NCBI RefSeq assembly: GCF_933775445.1
Contig: NC_065878.1
Coordinates: 2,006,001 to 2,070,000, forward strand
Origin: Argentina anserina
Lineage: Eukaryota > Streptophyta > Magnoliopsida > Rosales > Rosaceae
DNA length: 64,000 nucleotides
Reading direction: 5' to 3'
Part shown: one piece after another, positions 11,553-21,835 of the stretch
Layout of the letters: each line of letters begins with the position of its first letter
How positions within the stretch are numbered: the first letter of the stretch is position 1
Program-made: the position numbers and the translations under genes
The notes under the pieces: generated by a model
What the model was told of the DNA's origin: nothing
What the model saw: only the letters and a program-made list of their open reading frames with translations
The model's database searches: none

Positions 11553-13258
11553 CTTAAAAAAGAGGAAACAAAAATCACTTAACGTATAAATCTAAACATA
11601 AATTTTCGTGTAATGTTTTAAGCAGGCAGAAATTCCATATATGATAAGACCAGGACAGTACAAATCATCAAAGTTCAGTATAGAAATTGTAGTCTTACTT
11701 TCATTAGGGAGAGAGAGAGAGACCATTACTAGTACTACATTTATTATTTCTTTTCTTTCAGGAACACATTCCTCGCATAGATCATCGATTTCCTACATGT
11801 GGGAATACATAGTAAAGTTCAGTTAAGAATCCAGGATAGACGTCCAAAGAGCACAAGAATTAGAAGAAATTAATCATAGTTCGACAATTAGCAAGTTCAT
11901 ATGCAGTGGTATGCAAATAGTGGCATCAGTAGAAGCTATATCCGTTGAGACAAAAGTTAAAATCTATATTGGACACGCAGATATATTCTCTTAAAACACA
12001 CTAGGAAGTATATCAATTACAACAATGCCTCAGCTCTTAAGACCCCTTTTTGTTGAGTCATGAGATTGAAAAGCAGTCCAATGGATTGAGTGTGTGCTAG
12101 CATAGAAGTATACACAAACATTCTTTCTTAAAGGCTTCTTCAGGGGCTTGTGACTTTTCTGGGAGTGTAGAAAAAGATAACTGCAAAAAGAAGTACTTCT
12201 ACAAATATATGCCCTGCAAGAGAAAGGCCAAAAAACAAAGATCTTTTCCTAAGATTTATTGCAGAATATTTTTAATTAATAAAAAGAACATCTCATAAAG
12301 TCAGGTGCAAAAATAAGTAGCTTACTGCCGATTGGAGCTCCAAAACCAACAGTTCTGGAGGAGGGAGAATCTAAAGTTGTTGCCACACAATCCAACGTAT
12401 GAATTCACCATGTTCAAAACATAACTTGATGCCATTTTACTTGGTAACTCATTAACAAAAAGCCAGGATCCTGCATATCAATGTGTTGTTTCACTAACCC
12501 ATTAGGTGATCATTCACAAGTAAAGGCCGGCAACATTAATATATCAACACTCCTAAAGAAGGCATATGGTAGGCACAATAAGTTGACCATTTTAACTTTC
12601 AAAAGTCACCGTAATATCAACCATTTACCAAACAACTATAAATTCATTTCAGATATAACGATATAATAAACTCTTTCTGAATGTGAAGACTACTGAAGAA
12701 AACTGCTTGCAGGCCAACATTCCCATAAACACATAAAAATGAAAATACATGTAGACAAACATACAGATGCTTGCAGCGCACTATCATATTGTTAAAACTG
12801 CTACCAGTTACCTCTGCATTTCAATTTCTAGGGTTTTTTTTTAACTAAAAGTAAGTTGACATAGAGAAAACCTCTCTCTTCATACTAAATTAGAATTTAA
12901 GAAAAGAAAACTGACTGACATAGATAGATGTTAGCACTCCTGATGATTCATGAAGGTGGCAGACAAGAAGAAGATGAAAAATAGCACCTCCCTTGGTTAT
13001 TTTCAAATTCAAAGGTGAAAACAATTTTCAACTATTCCCACGTTCTTAACCAAGTACAATAGATTCTTCTGCCACTACTTGGCTATTCTTTTCTTTTTGA
13101 AAAGACCTACACTTAATTAGCCTAAATTTCTTTAAGTAGTCTTAGAAACTAAATTGAAGCCGTTTAATGACATGTGAACATAAACTACGACACCCATATC
13201 TGGATTATTGACAAGCTCAATCATTTCCAAATACAAGTCATTGATAAATCTCAACATT
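11553..13258. other. Non-coding, AT-rich stretch
   Basis: No open frame, repeat boundary or RNA gene could be supported. It may include introns or lost exons of the minus-strand remnant at 10231-11552. Confidence 0.4.
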
Positions 13259-14140
13259 TTGATTTATGTCGCATTTGCATAGGTAAAGGATAATAATAAT
13301 GGATTACAACTGAGCAACGAGTGCAAGTATCTTATAATCAGTATATCAACTGGAAAAATCGACTTTTGAGCCTAAAAAGCTAGAAGTTACATTTAGCAAA
13401 TGCCCGTCTCTGCCTAAAATGAGATGGATAGGTAATTGCCTAGACTCCAGCGTATCGACTAGCTAGGTTTCTATACATACTATGAAACTGTCTGGAAGTT
13501 TAGCAATGCACTCATTGATTACAAATAAACATTGCTTAATTTTTGCCTCATACTTAGACGAGTTCACAGTTTCAGCTTCGGTTGTCTTAATTGATTCACT
13601 AATAATAACCCTGAAGGTTAAAAGACTTAAAACCAAAAAACGTGTATGGCATAGCACACAGATTACAGTTTCCCAAACACCTACTTGTCAAGAACTTAGA
13701 TTCAAGGCATAGTTTATATTGTTACTTGGTCTATCCTCAGGTTTCAGAAAATCAAAAAAATTATTCTATTTTAGAAGAAAATGGAAATGTATTCTAGTTC
13801 TAGAGCTTAGCAATACAGTAGCAAAATATCAAATCAAAATCCTAAAAGGCACTAAATTTGATCAACTCCAACCAAATTCAAAGCCTGCAAATAGTAATCA
13901 ATTAATGATGAAAAACAAATTCACTAATGCAGCATTCACTGAAATATAACATGGAGCATTCATAAACCGTTCAAACTTCATCCAGAAACTTGCCACGACA
14001 ATAATCAACGAGGATACAAAAGTCCCACAACAAGTGAGCAAACTCAAAACAAACGCATAGAATCGAACTGAATATAAACTAAACAGACCAGAGAAACGAA
14101 TACCTGAGCAACACAAGGTCGGAGCTTTACACCCAAGTGG

Positions 14141-14177
<37 letters not shown>

Positions 14178-14489
14178 CTATTTCGAAGCCGAGACTGTTT
14201 GCGAAAGTAAGAACACTGAGGGTCAAAAGCGTCACACACCACACAGCATTGAGGGCAGAACAGTCTAGGGGCAAAATATGGGTAAATAATATTATTACTC
14301 ATAAAGGTTTTATCGAGTCACTCTCACCCAACAAAATTGATATAAATTTGCTGCCAAAATCCAACTCATGGGAATGATGGGATGGTAAATAAATTTTGTC
14401 ACATGTTCCATTTTGTTAACTTGGTCTAGGTAAAATCAACGAAATTTGATTAATAATTTAACCCTTGAAAAAGGTTTGTGGTTAGAGCA
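13259..14489 (+). repeat. Segmental duplication, copy B, left part
   Basis: Matches 2095-4017 with scattered substitutions, a shorter (CT)n tract (14143-14178) and a deletion of about 40 bp near 14263. The hAT-type element found at 3142 in copy A is absent. Similarity stops at GGTTAGAGCAGGGC (about 14481-14494), the same point where copy A has its 135-bp hAT element. Confidence 0.9.
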
Positions 14490-14514
14490 GGGCTAGAGCC
14501 CCCGAATTTCACCA

Positions 14515-15260
14515 GGGGGGAGGGTTTCATTTGCACATCTCCAATAACTTAGTATACCTCCTTTGATTTTTTTTTTTTTGTACATTTAGTTTTTCTGTTT
14601 TACCCTCTAACACATCACCTACATTGAGACTTCATCAAGTTCTTTCGTAACCGATTTTTATTATGAATTCATTTTCTTAATTTCAACTTAATAGATAAAC
14701 CAAAGAGATCTCATTCACTCATCTTGATTATTACTAAGCCCAACCTCTGTATCTACGCTTGCATAAACTAAAACTTCTGGGTTTAATATATTTCATTCTT
14801 ATCAAGTTCTTGGCCTAATTTTGAAATACTGGGTGCATTGCAAATTAATCCCAAGTCCTTATGCGTGTAGTTATTCAAAGCTTTGATATGGATAAGTTTA
14901 ATGGGAAATGGTTAATTATTTGGCTTGCATCCTACTACAGCATTAAATAGTATTGATGATTTTGATTGCCAAGAGCAAGTTTTCAAACAGATTTTGGCAG
15001 ACATCTACGAAATTTGCTTTGGAAAATAAGAACCCTAGCTTCTCATGCAAGATGAAAATTAAGATGACCAATAATTATCTGGGATTATTTTAAAGAGATG
15101 GTCCTTTAATTGAAAGCATGACAAAAGATAAGGATATGGAATTGTAGCTCTTCTCTTCCGATAGGAACATCAAGAACAATCGGTGTATTTTAGCTGCTTT
15201 CATTTTGTTTGAGGGTAAAACAGAAATAGTAAATTTACAAAAACCAAAGGAGAAAGAATG
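14515..15260. mobile_element. Old Mutator-like element remnant
   Basis: The left part reads TTTGCACATCTCC ... CTTTGATTTTTT ... TGTTTTACCCTC. The right part, read in reverse, gives CTTTGGTTTTTGTAAATTTA ... CTGTTTTACCCTC. The same order of motifs forms the long terminal inverted repeats of the well-preserved element at 58931-59774. No target-site duplication could be fixed, so the borders are approximate. Confidence 0.45.
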
Positions 15261-15663
15261 TAGGAAATGGCACAACCGCACAACAATCCGGAAGAGAAAA
15301 CTGCTTTAATATTTTCCGGATTGTTTTGCCCTTTTCCTATATTCTTTCTCTTCTCTTTTTCCCTTCTTCTTCTTCTAAATCCGGCCATAACGTTGTCATC
15401 CGGTAATGGATTTGAGTGTGGTTGGTACTGTGGAAAGATCTCTCTCTCTCTCCTCTTTTATTTGATACCTACCTAGTTCGAACCGACCACCGTACAAGGC
15501 GTAGCAACTCTCGCAAGGGGCTGTTGTCTTCTATGGTGGTGCTCTAAGCTATTTTGGCAAAACCAGAGCCCAAGATTCTTTAATTCTAGTTATTTTCTTC
15601 ATTCTTAGCATACACATACCAATCCTCTTTGAATTTTAACATAATTTCGCATATTTAGACATT
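15261..15663. other. Non-coding stretch with CT-rich patches
   Basis: Nothing beyond simple pyrimidine-rich tracts (for example 15340-15380 and 15440-15455) could be recognised. Confidence 0.4.
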
Positions 15664-16085
15664 TTTCTTGGTATGTCATACTACATGTGACACTACTTAT
15701 CACACTACCTATCACACTACCAACCACAATACCGGTCACACTACCTATCACACTGCATATCACACTACAATGTGTGACTATGCGAAAAGAAGAAAAAGAA
15801 GAAAAATGACTAGAAAAAACAAACATTTATTTATTATTATGTGATCTTGAACTTTTCAAATCAACTAATACGATCCAAATGTTGACACTGATATTGTTGT
15901 ACAAAATACCATACCATCAGTCACACAAAAAATTCATCAGCTACACTACTAGTCACACTGGTAGTGTGATAGGTAGACAAATAGTCACATTACCAGCCAC
16001 ACTACCAGTTACACTATCAATCACACTAACATTGTTCTGTGACGGGTAATGTAACAGATAGTGTGGCGGGTAGTGTGACGGGTGC
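15664..16085. repeat. Degenerate array of CACACTAC/GTAGTGTG units
   Basis: Around 15680-15775 and again at 15935-16035 the top strand carries many copies of CACACTAC-type units spaced 8 to 20 bp apart (for example TATCACACTACCTATCACAC). From 16035 to 16085 the orientation flips to GGGTAGTGTGACGGG. This clustered and then inverted short-motif layout resembles the subterminal arrays of CACTA or hAT elements. No terminal repeats or target-site duplication were found. Confidence 0.6.
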
Positions 16086-16824
16086 CCAATTTCACATTCT
16101 GCTGGTATGCTACTGCTTGCGCCGTGACAAAAAAAACCTTGGTGCCCAAACATACATGAACACATTATTACAAGTTATATATTTACAAAAATTTCAATGG
16201 GCCGCCCCGAAAACTGCTATGAGTACCCATCTTGGCATTCCAGCAAGCCTTGCATCAACCTCCTCTCCTCAGCGACACCGCCTCTAGGTAGTCACCTCCT
16301 CCAGACCATTACCACCTCCAGATCACACCGTTGTGGCCTTTGATAGATCCAAATCGGATCAGCGCCGACGAACAAGAAAACCCGATGCCTTGGAAATCTC
16401 GAGTCGCATCACCAAAAAAAAATGGCATAAAATCGATGAAACAGGTGGTCTAGTCCCTGTTGCCTCAGGCGCCAGACCTCTCCCGTCGATCCACTCATTC
16501 CTCAACAACCCCAACACTTGCATGAGTTGCCTCCAGGCTCACTCTTTGGTTGGAGATTCAGTTTCTGGTGAGAAACCCCAAACCGAGAGGGAACACTGCC
16601 ATTGATAGCTTCAGGTGAAAGAGACTTTAGACCTCAACGAAGAGGATTATCGAGCACCTTGTCCGCTGACGATGCTGATTCCTAGGCACGCCTCCTCGAG
16701 CAAGACATCTTCATTGCCGCTGGTAGTTCTGCAGCTCGGAGATCCTACATATCTACTTTTAAGGAGATCAAAAAAATGCCGCCACCGCGGATGATGTTGC
16801 TGCTGCTGTTGATGAGGAGTTCAA
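16086..16824. other. GC-richer block of unknown origin, target of the hAT insertion
   Basis: Less AT-rich than its surroundings, with a coding-like look (for example CTCCTCTCCTCAGCGACACC) but no long frame. It continues after the hAT element at 20443-20520 (GAAGACTGAGGATGGTGAG). It may be an old retroelement or gene fragment; I cannot name it. Confidence 0.4.
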
Positions 16825-17423
16825 GGCTGAGTCAGTGGCGGATCCAGCCCAGGGCTTACCTGGGCTGAAGCCCATGCGAAAATTTAGAGCAAAAAAAAAT
16901 ACTAGTCTACTTATGTTCTTTAATTGAATCCCAACATGGCTGTGATTTAATTGGAGCTCATAAATATCAAGTCTTGACTTTTCACCCAAACACAGCTTCA
17001 AGCTTCCCCGGTTCTTCAAGCTTCCCCAAATTCGAATTACTATATCCCAAACTTTGATTTATAGGGTTTCCTTAACATTCCAAATTGGTTCCAACTCCCA
17101 TAGATTTCCAGATGAGTATCACAGGTGGGATCATCGATTCATCATCCTCAGTATCACAAGTGACCCTCAGTCCCTCACTTTGCTTTACTCCATTGGATTA
17201 TTATCTGAGTATCTTGGTCTGACAGTGCTTAACTAGTTATATATGTAAAGATCTATGCTTTTTGTTTCATTGGGTCGGAATCATATACATTCAGTGTTTA
17301 GTTGTTGAGAAACTTCAATACGGTATGGTTGTTTGATATTCAATTGTAGAGCCAACAGAAAACCAATGCCGAAAGTAGGATAATTCAAAAACGTTAAGCT
17401 GGTAAACTAGGAATGGCTGCAAC

Positions 17424-18108
17424 TAGAGGTGGTAAACGGGCCGGCCCGGCCCGGCCCGGTCCATTTTAAACGGGCCAAAACCGTGCTCGGGCCGGCTCAT
17501 TTATTTATCGTGCCGTGCCATTTGCTTAAACATTAAGCCCGGCCCGGCCCACGGCCCAAGCCCGTGTCGGGCTAAGAAGTAGGCCGGCCCGGCTCATTAG
17601 TATTATATGACAAAATTAAAATAAAAAATATTATGTACTTTGAATATTTGTTTTATATAACTATTTAGAGTAGTAAAATGAATAAAATACTACAACACAT
17701 TTCATAATCTTATTTTTAAAATGTTACGTAACTCAAAATAATGATGTTTTATTCAGTATTTTGATAATATTTGTGAAATATTGTAGTTAAAATAATGAAA
17801 TAATCAGTAGATTTTAATTTAAAAAGTATAATATTCAAGTTTAATAATAATAATTGTTTAAATATTGATATAAATAATATAAAATTATGTGTTTAACGGG
17901 CCGGCCCATGAATTAATCGTGCTCGGGTCGTGCCGGGCTAAAAACAGGCTCGTGCCGTGCCGGGCCCATGAGCCAAAATATCTCGGCCCGTTACAATAAC
18001 GTGCTCGGGCCGTGCCGGGCCGCTAATGGGCTCGGGCCGTGCCGGACCGATTTTTAACGTGCCGGGTTCGGGCCGAGCTCGGGCTTTTGGGCCCATTTGC
18101 CACCTCTA
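17424..18108. mobile_element. Nested non-autonomous hAT-type element, GGGCCGGCCC-rich
   Basis: Ends are TAGAGGTGGTAAACGGGCC and, reversed, TAGAGGTGGCAAATGGGCC. Flanks GCTGCAAC (17416-17423) and GCTGCAAG (18109-18116) form an 8-bp duplication with one mismatch. Both ends are crowded with GGGCCGGCCC and GGGCCGTGCCGGG motifs, while the centre is very AT-rich. It is 685 bp with no coding. Confidence 0.85.
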
Positions 18109-18380
18109 GCTGCAAGTAATTAGCAAACTTATTACTTATATAAGTAGATATTGGAAACACACAAAGTCGCAATTCATGGAGGTAAATATCATTTTTTTCA
18201 GTATTGTTAAGTGTTCACAACAGCACATTTAGGCACTGTGTTCATCTTAACATATGTTTTTTTGGGAGCATGTAAGAAACTTTCCAGGGTTAGCTGGCTC
18301 TAAACAATCATTAATTCTTATTGCATTTCATTTTCACTGGAGCTATGGAAATTAGCATCTAAGACGAATGAGGCTCATAC

Positions 18381-18990
18381 CTTCCAAAATGCTTCAAAAA
18401 TCCGTGGAGGGTTGTAGAGAAATGCCACTGCTAGCCTCTCAGGGTAGTGGTTCTGTAAAATATTGATGGTATCGCGTGCTGATTTAACAGGCACCGATGT
18501 ATTCAGTGTCCACCCGGTAAAGTCTATCAACCAAACCATTTGTTCCTGACCCTCTGGAAGGTTAAAGACAACATTCTCTATAAGATACACCAAGTGCTTG
18601 ATGTTATTATCCAATGACATTGTGTTCTGCAGCATTTGTAAAAGCATTAATATCCAGATTCAATAATGAAAGGTGAAGGCTTTGGTAATTTGATAACAAT
18701 AAACAATCTACTCTACCTGCATTGCTGGTCTCAAAATTAGAACAGTCTTCCCATGACGGTCATGAAAATTAGCTCTATAAACTTTTCCAGTCTCGCCTTC
18801 GACTGCAACTTCAGGCTGCCCATATAAAACAGTCAGTAAAACTTAAACATTAACAGAGAGAACCATCTAACATATGGAATTAATTCTTACCCAGCTGATT
18901 TCCTCAGGCTTATAACTTGACCTCCATTTGAGTGTTTCCTCCAACATTTTCTTCGACTTCTCTACATTCCCAATCCTTGCATCCAAGTAC
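18381..18990 (-). pseudogene. Captured SEC14 (CRAL-TRIO) gene fragment, three exons
   Basis: Three minus-strand exons, 18891-18990, 18717-18815 and 18381-18626, keep proper splice sites and stay open in one frame for about 148 codons. They encode the end of the CRAL-TRIO N-terminal helix bundle (YLDARIGNVEKSKKMLEETL) and much of the lipid-binding SEC14 domain (GKVYRANFHDRHGKTVLILR, EQMVWLIDFTGW, LQNHYPERLAVAFLYNPPRI). SEC14 proteins exchange phosphatidylinositol and other lipids between membranes. The first exon(s) and the C-terminal exons are absent, and the fragment lies wholly within the hAT element at 16833-20434. It looks like a captured gene piece with introns kept. Whether it is transcribed is unknown. 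Confidence 0.85.
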
Positions 18991-19027
18991 CTTTAATATA
19001 GTTTCATCTTATATTAAATTCTTGATC

Positions 19028-20290
19028 ATAGACTTGCTCGGTCGATCAATGACTCTGCAAAACGTAAGGGTGAATTAAAATCTACACGAGAGGAGGAAAT
19101 TCAAGATTTAGTTGTTCTTGGTACCCTTGAAACAAGTAAAATCTTTTACTTCATTGAGCTCCCAATTTCATATTTATGCAATTAACTTACTGGTCTACTA
19201 ATTATATATGCTAATGTTAGATTATACTGTATTTTTATTTTGTTTCAGGGAAGGGTTCTAACCAAACAAGTATCTTGCAACGGGCATCTAGTACTCGTTG
19301 GAGCTCTCATTTTCGCTCTATTAAGAGCCTCATTGAATTATTTGGTTCAACCTTTACTACTTTGGTTAATATCATGGAGACCGCAAAAGTACTTGTTCGG
19401 GGAGAAGCTAGTGGTGTTCTTAAAGCAATGAGAGCCTTCGAGTTTGTGTTTTGTCTGATTTTGATGTACAGAGTCATGAAAGTCACTGAACATCTTTGCC
19501 AAACACTACAGCGAAAACCTATTGACATCCGAGCTGCATTCAATTTTGTGGGACATACAAAATTGCTTTATCAAGATATGAGAGATGATAGTTGGAATGA
19601 TTTTTTGGTGGCCCTTATTTCATTCTGTGAGAAACATAACATCGATATGCTGATATGACTGCTCGTTACTTGGATGGCACGGGTCGTCCATGTCAACAAC
19701 AAAATTTTATCACCAATGAGCACCATTGCCGCATAGAGGTATTCAATGTTGTACTTGACTATCAATTGAGTGAGCTAAACAAGAGGTTCAATGAGAGGTC
19801 TTGTGAACTCCTTATGCTCACTTCGACTTTGGATCCTCGAGATAAGTTCAATCTTTTTGTAACTGAAAAGGTACTTCTTCTTGCTAAAAGCTTTTATCCT
19901 CAAGATTTTTTGCAAGATGACTTACTTTCTCTAGAAGTAGAGTGTGCATATTATATGAAGGATATAGTTGAGAATGCAACATTTCATAACTTAGATTCTA
20001 TATCTGATTTATGTCGGCAACTTGTCCAAACAAGGAAGTCAGAGTTTTTTCCGATGATATATAGACTGATTTGTTTAGTGCTGACCCTTCCTGTTTCTAC
20101 TGCTACCACCGAGAGAGCTTTTTCATCCATGAACATAATAAAAAACAAACTCAGAAACAAGATAGAAGACGAATTTCTTGATGATTGCATAGTACTCCAC
20201 ATTGAGAAGGAATTTGCTGAAGCTGTTGATAATGAAGTGGTGATCAAAGATTTTGAAGAGTTAGTTCCACGTAGAATAAAATTTAGTTAG
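19028..20290 (+). pseudogene. hAT transposase, C-terminal part, frameshifted
   Basis: This is a remnant of a plant hAT transposase of the zinc finger MYM-type protein 1-like/TTF-type group. A first segment (19028-19134, REEEIQDLVVLGTLET) is joined by an intron (19135-19248, ACAA|GTAAAA to TTTCAG|GG) to the exon bearing SSTRWSSHFRSIKSLIELFG. A 1-nt deletion near 19650, after NIDM, shifts the frame, and coding resumes at about 19655. The C-terminal hAT dimerisation domain is complete (LPVSTATTERAFSSMNIIKN). The N-terminal zinc finger and the first part of the catalytic region are absent. It is not functional as it stands. Confidence 0.9.
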
Positions 20291-20442
20291 TTTTCATTTA
20301 TGTTCTTTTTATATTGTATTGTATCTCATGTTGTGCAAAGTGTTCACGAGAAATACTTGCTATATTAATTTTAATTAAAAAAATTATACTAATATGTAAG
20401 CCCATGCATCATTTTAGTCATGGATCCGCCACTGGGCTGAGT

Positions 20443-20828
20443 ATGTGAAGACTGAGGATGGTGAGATCGTAGAATGTCGAAAAGCCATACCTTGTTATTA
20501 GTTTTAGGTCCAGTGGCAGTTCGTAATTGAATGAAATCGATGGGCAACACTATAAAAGATTTAAGAAGCCTTTTTCTATTTTCTTCTCCTTCCTTTTAAC
20601 CCTACAGTATATTTTCTTCGATCTTTTTTTATTTTTAAATTTAGCTTAATATTTTATCAATAGTAATACAATACTATGTTTTGTAATTTAGAAATCCTTT
20701 CAAAAAAAAAGATTGTGTTCTTGAATTAGTACCGTATATTGGTAAAATGATCTTAGTATTGCTATATATATATTGTTATGTTACTAGTAAAATTATATGC
20801 GGGTTTAACCATAGTAAACTACTTTTGA
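20443..20828. other. Right flank of the hAT insertion
   Basis: The first ~80 bases continue the GC-richer block broken by the hAT element. The rest is AT-rich without features. Sequence near 20808 (ACTACTTTTGAA) again resembles the interior of the 135-bp element in copy A (about 4065). Confidence 0.4.
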
Positions 20829-21303
20829 AAAGAGAGAGAGAGAGAGAGAGAGAGAGTTTGATAAGAAAACTTTATAATATAGAGGGAAAAAATCATTTAC
20901 TTGACAAATCTAGTACATTTTATCTAGCTCGAGGTCCAAATGTACTTGTACAATCTAAATTGAATCTTCGATTAAAAAAACCTGAACTGAATCTCAATAG
21001 GATCTCTCATTTAAAATCTTAAAAAATCTTGAATTAATAGGTAGGAGAAGGACCGGGCACCTAACTATCGAATTTCTTTATTTGGTTAATTTGTTAGACA
21101 GACAAAAGCTTCAAAATGCAAAGAAATTTGAGAAGCCCCAAGAAATTTCAAACTTGCTGCAAGATTATAAAAATCCAAGAAATGCCCATTTGTGTGATCC
21201 AAAAATGGAGTCAGAGGTCAATAACCAACAAACTGAAGATCACTTTCTTGCACGAAATTAAATCAAATAATTAAATGTTGTCAATAGTCAATAACCCAAG
21301 AAC

Positions 21304-21487
21304 TGTTCCGGAAGAATTAATATTCTACCCTTGTGTGTGTCTTAGCCTAATAGGTTTCCTGTTAGGAGATATATTAGCATCTCCGTAATAGATTAGGACT
21401 CCGAATCCTACGGGATTGTGGTTTTGTAATGCCTATATATAGGCCCCCATATCATTCAATAATACACAATTATTTCATCCTGAAACA
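21304..21487 (+). repeat. 5' LTR of the Copia element
   Basis: 184 bp, begins TGTTCCGG and ends GAAACA. It differs from the 3' LTR at four positions by my reading (about 98 percent identity), indicating a recent insertion. Confidence 0.95.
21434..21441 (+). promoter_or_regulatory. TATA box of the Copia LTR
   Basis: TATATATA within GCCTATATATAGGCC in the LTR, placed where an LTR promoter would be. The same motif in the 3' LTR (about 27791) lies ~250 bp upstream of the wax synthase ATG and could drive read-out transcription. That is inference. Confidence 0.5.
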
Positions 21488-21539
21488 CGTTATCAGCACG
21501 TTGCCCTAAAACCCTGAACTTTTAGAGCCCTAGAAATTT

Positions 21540-21835
21540 TTTCTCTTCTCCACCGCCGGCCACCGTCGTCTCCGGCCTCCGGCATCTCCTCGTCGGCGCA
21601 GCCCCTGCATGCTGCCCCTGCAGCCCCGCACGCACGCAGCCCTGCACGCACCCCTGCTGCCCCCGCATCGCAGCCGCATGCAGCCCCGCACGCAGCCAGC
21701 CCCGCACGCAGATTCTGCCATGTGGCCCCTGCTGCCCTGCAGCCCCTGCGACCCCCCTGCTGCCCCTGCACGCAGCCTCCGCAGCCCCGCAGGGTATCCT
21801 CCGCATTCGCTCCGCAAAAACATCTTTTTGCCCTG
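21540..21835 (+). repeat. GC-rich imperfect repeat in the Copia leader
   Basis: C-rich repetitive sequence built from variants of GCAGCCCCGCACGCA, unusual against the AT-rich background. It produces long but meaningless open frames on both strands. It lies in the leader before the gag-like region. Confidence 0.7.

Larger units (their letters stand above)
16833..20434 (+). mobile_element. 3.6-kb hAT element with SEC14 exons inside
   Basis: Both ends carry a perfect 14-bp inverted repeat, CAGTGGCGGATCCA, and the element is bracketed by the 8-bp duplication GGCTGAGT (16825-16832 and 20435-20442). This fixes the insertion to the base and identifies the hAT superfamily. Inside, left to right, are non-coding sequence, a nested hAT-type element (17424-18108), three minus-strand SEC14-domain exons (18381-18990), and the C-terminal two-thirds of a plus-strand hAT transposase (19028-20290). 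The N-terminal part of the transposase is missing and the captured gene piece lies where it would be expected. The copy cannot encode its own transposase. Confidence 0.92.

Noticed and set aside
15953..16287. CRISPR-like or coding interpretation of the CACACTAC array
   Set aside because: Plant nuclear context, irregular spacing, degenerate units and inversion of orientation. A subterminal transposon array fits better.
16833..20434. SEC14 exons as part of a resident gene merely hit by a transposon
   Set aside because: All three exons lie between the terminal repeats, no SEC14 exon is seen outside the element, and the perfect 8-bp duplication shows the 3.6 kb arrived as a unit.
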